Shown one piece after another: positions 58,822-64,000 of a DNA stretch of 64,000 bases (positions are counted from its first letter, which is position 1; every line of letters starts with the position of its first letter). This stretch comes from Membranipora membranacea (taxonomy: Eukaryota; Bryozoa; Gymnolaemata; Cheilostomatida; Membraniporidae), in assembly GCA_914767715.1 (NCBI GenBank), contig OU612071.1, positions 19,030,948-19,094,947 of the forward strand, written 5' to 3'. The translations under genes and the position numbers were made by a program. Below the pieces are notes generated by a model that searched no databases, was not told the DNA's origin, and saw nothing but the letters and a program-made list of their open reading frames with translations.

Positions 58822-61207
58822 CCCTTAGTGTGTCATCTATATAATCCCTCTGGTTAGCTATTCTTGTTGAAATTCCTAAAAATGATAAGGGGTTGTAAAA
58901 ATTGATATATCTTAAAATCTAGAGGGTGTAGAAGGAAAGTTTAAATAGACTTCTTCTAAACAAGACTCCTGATCTATCTATATAACTTTTAACCACCCAG
59001 CAATAACTGAAATGATTGATGAGGTGTTGAAACACACAAAATAGTGTACAACTAGACTTATTTTGTATATATCTGAACACAAATACTCTCACACCGGTCT
59101 TACAGAATCATAATTTGTACCACTGGACAGGGAATTTTGTTTAGATGAGAAATAAAAAAATAACTAACTCTTTACGAGCAATGATACTACCATGGTGATG
59201 ATTATAGCAAGGAGGGTTCAATATTAGCAAAGTTTATGCAAGCAGTGCCATCGTACTATAATCCTCTATCAATTGGTAAGCTGCTTTGTACTAATTTCTA
59301 AAAATTATTAAACTGCCTTGTACTAACTACTAACCAGGATAGTAGTCTTGGACCTCACTAACCAAAAAATGTGTACTAGCAGCACCGATTCCCACCTAAC
59401 TGCAACCCTCTATGAGCCATAAGAAGCTTAACACAGGGATAAACCGACTTGTAAATTTGCCTGCCATTGCTAAACACAATGCCTGAGAAACCATTCTGTG
59501 ATCAATGAAGAAGGAGTTCATTGCTGTGATCAAACCTCAATATGTATGTGTGCGCTATACAAATGACACTTCTTGTTTCGGACATACAGAGAAAGACCGA
59601 CCCTCTCACCAACCTCAACCGGACTCACCCACACAGTTCAGTGACAACCGACAACCGAATGTATCATGTAATGATATATGACAAGATGTAAGATCAGTGC
59701 ATCAACGTGAACCTAGTGCTCAGCCTATATGTCGAGTGATGAACCTTTTGATCATGTTTTGGAAATGAATTGAAAGCTGTTTATTTTAAAAAACAAGTCG
59801 TACTCATTGTACTCTTAAATATAACTGATATACATGTTAATCCACAGTAGGAATACCTGCATTGAACTGAAGTTCACTGATACCTGAATAGGATGCAAAG
59901 CATTGGAATGAAAAATTATGAATAATCGACGACGTGAGAACAATAAACTGTCCAAAAAAAAAATTGAATCAGTAAAAAATACTAAAAATTTTAGATGTTA
60001 TTCTTGCATATGTTAACCCACAAAACATTGGCATTCACAATCAACAACGCTAGAAGGCCTCCTGCGATTGTCAACACTCCTAATTACACTAACTGGCCGG
60101 CTTCAATGAAAATTTCTTGCTGAGGCCTGCCAGTGTTCAAGCAGTTTTTACCAAATTTATGCCATGATACTTCAACGATTACACCGACGCAATTATCATC
60201 AGTTAGCCTACACATATCACCTGACATTTATATCATTATATTACTAACGATGCTCGATGCAAGTGTAACAGTGGAGATATCGATGCTTATAACCCCAGCC
60301 ATCTCAAGCCTTTCTGGGTCAGTTCCCTGCTGCAACTTAATTAAATTTTACAACCGAAAATGAAAATTTGATTGTCTGCTTACCTGTTTGAATTGAGTAA
60401 GCTGAACGACTATTGATACTACGAGTTGTATCACATCTGCTATAAACCACCCAAACACTCTCTTCTTCATTGTACTGTTCTCAGTACTATTCTGCGGTCT
60501 GTGTTGCTTTACAATGTAGACTAAAATACAAAAAAATCTGCAATCAAAAGGAGTCATTTCTTGTATCTAGGCCTATCTACTTTTTTCCCAAATTAACAAG
60601 ACGAATAATTAAACCAGCGTTATACTCTAGAGAGCTAGTACCTCTACAACACTTGAATACACCATTCTATTGACGAAGATTTACATTTGGGAAACTTTTG
60701 CAATTGTGTGCAAGCTGGCAATGGTCTAGTTTCTCTCAGTAACCAATTTCTCTACTCTCCAACTACAGACCACTATAACCAATGGTTGTCAGTGGTTGAC
60801 CTTGAATTAAGGCGAAGTACATGCTTGCAACTCAAAGAGCCCACACATGTAATATTATATGCAATCCGCCCCCCTCCCCGATCACTGCTTATTATAATGA
60901 AATGACCACTGTGACGCAGTTGAGACTCTGTACAGCCAACAAATCATTTGAATTCAATACCATTGGCAAAAGGCAAGGTCTGCACTGGTTTCCTTCCTCT
61001 GGTGATCGGGGTTGGTATATTCTTTATTACATTATAGACCAGGGAATATTTCAATTAGCATGAGCTGTGCTTTGTAAACCGAAAGATCATTACAACTTAA
61101 ATGCTCAATATCCTCGCTCCTTAGATAAATTTGTTCGCAAATAGTTCACACAAGAGTGAGCATAGTTCAATTGATTAGTGGCCAATTCTTGAACGAAGCT
61201 AAAAGCA
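58822..61207. other. No gene recognised
   Basis: AT-rich region. CCCCGATCAC near 60876 and GTGATCGGGG near 61000 form a short inverted repeat about 130 bp apart. The open frames are short and without domains. Confidence 0.4.
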
Positions 61208-61691
61208 GGGGCTGGTTTCAATTAGAGATTTAGCCGTGCTTTCACGGCTACAGGCCAGCTAAAGCTCAGCCACTCACCAAATCGGGTTTCAATTAGGATA
61301 AATTTAACACACTCATAGCTGATCCTGAGCCGAATCTTGGCTGTTTTGTTTCAGACGGCTATCACTCAGCCACCATGCAATTTTATATGTAAGATATGCT
61401 AATTTATTGAATGGTTTCATACTATCGTAATTTATGATAAATTACGATTCATCAAAGTGTAATTAATCTGCAATGACAATAGACATAAAACCACTGACTC
61501 ATAAACTCTGTCGTAATTAGTGATAATGTGAAATCTCTCCAAAATGAATATCAATCTACTAACCTGAGTGACAACTGAGTGGTAGCAGGGCCTAATTGAA
61601 ACATGATTAAAGTGGCTGCTAAGATCTGGCTACAGCTCAGGTTTACGTGTGCTAAATACAATTTAGCCGGATCCTAATTGAAACCAGCCCC
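61208..61691. mobile_element. 484-bp MITE with 18-bp perfect inverted termini
   Basis: GGGGCTGGTTTCAATTAG at 61208-61225 is exactly inverted at 61674-61691. TTTCAATTAG recurs subterminally and inverted. The interior holds a 21-bp palindrome centred near 61436 (CGTAATTTAT-g-ATAAATTACG). No coding capacity and no clear target duplication; the G-rich terminus is compatible with PIF/Harbinger or hAT MITEs. Confidence 0.75.
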
Positions 61692-62689
61692 AGGTCTCGC
61701 CTACTAAGCTAGATGATGATGTACCACTTGGTCTTATATGCTCATGCTGGATCAGTAAATAAAGTGTATACTAATATGTATATAGTTTTGCTGTTTGTAT
61801 TTAAGGGTGACCCCACCAGTCTCAGACAGTTGGGAATGGTTGACATGAAGCAATAATGATCCGTCAGTTGCGCCGAGGCAAAGCCTATGCACACAATTTA
61901 TACAAATCTAAGACCCAGCCTTCATAGGCTGTAGTTGTAGTAAAGAGAGGGGGCATTTCCTTACAATGTAAAGTATGTAGGTCTACATGTAGCCATAGTA
62001 GATTAGCAATAACAGTTCTAGACAATTAGTTGCACGAGAGATGCCCACCTAAACATGCCACCACCAACAAACAACAAAGCGAGGAGTAAGGAGTAAACTC
62101 CTTGGACTTGTATGAGCCTTCCCCCCCCTCTTACAACTCTTAGGAGTCCTTCTCCTTGCTTGATATTACACTGCACATGTACATTGGACTGGTACCATTG
62201 GCAAACTACAGAAAGCTACTAGTAGTGATAGTAACTAACAGTTACTAGTTAGACTTCTTAGTTAGTCTACTCATTTTTCACTCACAACTGAGTAGTAGAA
62301 TAGTAGTGTACCAAATATAAATACTAAATAACATTTATTTACCTGAGAGCTACAACAAATTGATTCAATCAAGTCCATTCACAGCTGTTCTAATTTCATT
62401 CTTCTTCTTCTTGTGAAGCCGAGTTGGCTCATCATCTCTTCATCGTGATCTTATGTGTCTGTGAAGTAACTGATTGGTGCCACTGAGTCTGACTGCTGTT
62501 CAGAAAGTTGACTACTAGCAATATCGATAACTAACTCAGTGTTCTCCAACACAGATATTGTAATCAGTATGAAGTTGTTGAACAGGCCAATAAGAAAAAA
62601 GTAAGATGTAATGGGCCAATCATATCAAAGCCTGTGAAAATTCGAAGAGAGAGGGCAACTCTTCATTTTGGAAGGTTTTAACGTGAGAG
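61692..62689. other. No gene recognised
   Basis: Intergenic. GAGAGGGCAACTC and GAGAGGGCAATTCC occur about 45 bp apart just before the retrotransposon fragment. Nothing else could be supported. Confidence 0.4.
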
Positions 62690-63257
62690 GGCAATTCCGA
62701 ACCAGTTACCTTATTACCCTGGAGTAGCCTCTACCAAACTACTCGGTCTTACCATCGACCAACATCTACGATTCAATGAGCATGTGGCTAACATCACTAA
62801 GTCAGCGAACAAAAGATGTCACGTTCTGCTCGTATTAAAACAGTCCGGAGTAAACCAACAAAGCCTAGTACTAATGTACAAAACCCAAGTAGTCGCAGCT
62901 ATCACCCACGCTGCAGGTGCTTGGTACCCTTACACCACCGAATGTCTGAGGAATGATATTGAGAGATGTCAGCGGCTTGCTATGAGGATTATTTTCTCTC
63001 ACCTCGAACGCTACGATGATCGACTTGCAGCTGCGAATTTGCTACCACTAAATGACTTACTAAACGACATATGCCACAAATACGTACATCATATTTTATC
63101 TGACGATAACCATCCCCTACACAATCGACTTCCGCTCAATAAAACCAGACTCAGACGCTCAACCCGAAACTCTGAGGGCACCATTAGTATGCCTAAATGT
63201 CGAACTGAGAAGAGAAAATATGGAATTTTTGCCAATCCTGAGTTTTATGCCGTTTGA
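62690..63257 (+). pseudogene. Non-LTR retrotransposon, C-terminal end of the pol protein
   Basis: An open frame from about 62690 carries KLLGLTIDQHLRFNEHV, NITKSANKRCHVLLVLKQSG, an ITHAAGAWYPYTTE block, IERCQRLAMRII and the following thumb-like region, ending TGA at 63255-63257. This is the conserved region after the reverse transcriptase core in Jockey/CR1-type elements. The polymerase core, endonuclease and 5' end are absent, as in a 5'-truncated insertion. The frame itself is intact, suggesting fairly recent insertion, though the boundary upstream is not defined. Confidence 0.82.
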
Positions 63258-63356
63258 AATGATTTATTTTATTTTTGTTCATATATTTTTAGAGGGGCTT
63301 TTTGAAAGCACACTACTTTTATTATGTAAGCATTCTCGGATGAGAAGTCATAAATT

Positions 63357-63372
63357 AAACAAACAAACAAAC
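63357..63372 (+). repeat. (AAAC)4 tail, likely 3' end of the retrotransposon
   Basis: Four AAAC units lie 100 nt beyond the pol stop. Simple-repeat tails are typical of non-LTR retrotransposon 3' ends. Confidence 0.6.
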
Positions 63373-64000
63373 AATTGTACAATTTCGAGAGATTTGGTGT
63401 CATAATGCCAAACCTAAGCAATGGCAAATGATGCTGTATGTCATATAGGTAGCACAGGCCAAAAGTTTGAAGCTACCTGTGTTTCTGGGACAATATGACA
63501 TCAGATGTTGCTGAGATCATATATAAAATCAGCCTATGAATATTAGATATGTTACTGATAGAGAGAATGCATCTGTAATTTGCAATTTGTAAGTTGAAAA
63601 TTATTTCTAGAGAGCCCACCTCAAATGCGTGCATATCGAAAGATTGAGAGATAGGTACTAAGAATTACTGATTAATTATCTTATAATTTACTTTATGGCC
63701 TGCCTCTCACACAATGATTGATATTCATCAAGTATTTTGCTCAGCATGCTTCTAAATCCAGTATTCTACACAGCATATGATCCGTTTGGAGTTTGGTTGG
63801 CGGCAAAATTACCAACAGACATCCATAACTTTTATCAAAGATTGTCTAGTTGAACAGTCCCTTCTCTAAAGCTAACAAATCTATGAGGATTGAGAAAGTG
63901 TTCTTTATGTATCATGTTTTCATAGTAGTTTTGTTAGAAGCTAAATTTACCACCAATTTGTTGAAATTCAAAGCATGTGACTTTGTGACTCTGAGGCATA
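63373..64000. other. No gene recognised
   Basis: AT-rich sequence to the window end. Nothing coding or repetitive could be supported. Confidence 0.4.

Overview
The window is nuclear DNA of an animal, AT-rich, with small GT-AG exons separated by long introns full of degenerate repeats. A membrane-anchored short-chain (spongin) collagen C4-type NC1 gene, CUB/EGF and NIDO/EGF extracellular genes, THAP and PARP genes, and relics of BEL/Pao, non-LTR and DNA transposons point to an early-branching invertebrate. A sponge fits best, but this is inferred from gene content and no species is claimed. I found no bacterial operons, CRISPR arrays, or rRNA or canonical tRNA genes. All gene models were assembled by hand from splice sites and reading-frame phase.

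Layout. 0-0.8 kb: 3' end of a NIDO+EGF gene (+). 3.7-5.8 kb: PARP catalytic-domain gene (-), possibly damaged at one splice acceptor. 7.0-11.7 kb: THAP zinc-finger gene (-) with three tandem copies of one exon. 12.5-13.5 kb: broken BEL/Pao pol (+). 15.0-18.7 kb: four copies of a complex repeat, two inverted. 19.2-29.4 kb: complete 13-exon secreted gene (+) encoding a signal peptide, a Cys-rich segment, one EGF and three CUB domains, built by repeating a three-exon module; a dead CUB exon in opposite orientation lies at 30.1 kb. 30.4-32.9 kb: SINE, TIR element and a GC-rich segment. 35.5-38.9 kb: 3' end of a single-pass membrane protein with a very basic cytoplasmic tail (-), its last intron holding a heptamer/hexamer minisatellite. 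40.0-41.3 kb: broken gene for the P2X7 C-terminal cysteine-rich domain (+), running into a ~95-bp minisatellite. 41.6-43.2 kb: intron-containing transposase-like gene (-), next to a dead reverse-transcriptase fragment at 43.6-44.1 kb. 45.2-50.96 kb: complete seven-exon membrane-anchored short-chain-collagen-type NC1 gene (+). 52.7-53.1 kb: TATA box, 5'UTR exon and signal-peptide exon of a secreted-protein gene (-). 54.4-55.8 kb: ~350-bp tandem repeat. 56.6-58.8 kb: GC-rich hairpin element and a 2.03-kb TTAA-flanked inverted-repeat transposon that contains a near-perfect miRNA-like hairpin. 61.2-61.7 kb: 484-bp MITE. 62.7-63.4 kb: 3' end of a non-LTR retrotransposon with an (AAAC)4 tail.

How it fits together. 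The genes do not form one pathway. Three encode extracellular or membrane adhesion-type proteins (NIDO/EGF, CUB/EGF, NC1 collagen type), and most of the rest are nuclear or transposon-derived. The strongest model checks are total coding lengths divisible by three with every internal phase matching: 1617 nt for the CUB gene and 864 nt for the NC1 gene. Between genes the sequence is mostly decayed mobile DNA, including several tRNA-headed SINE-like units and inverted-repeat elements.
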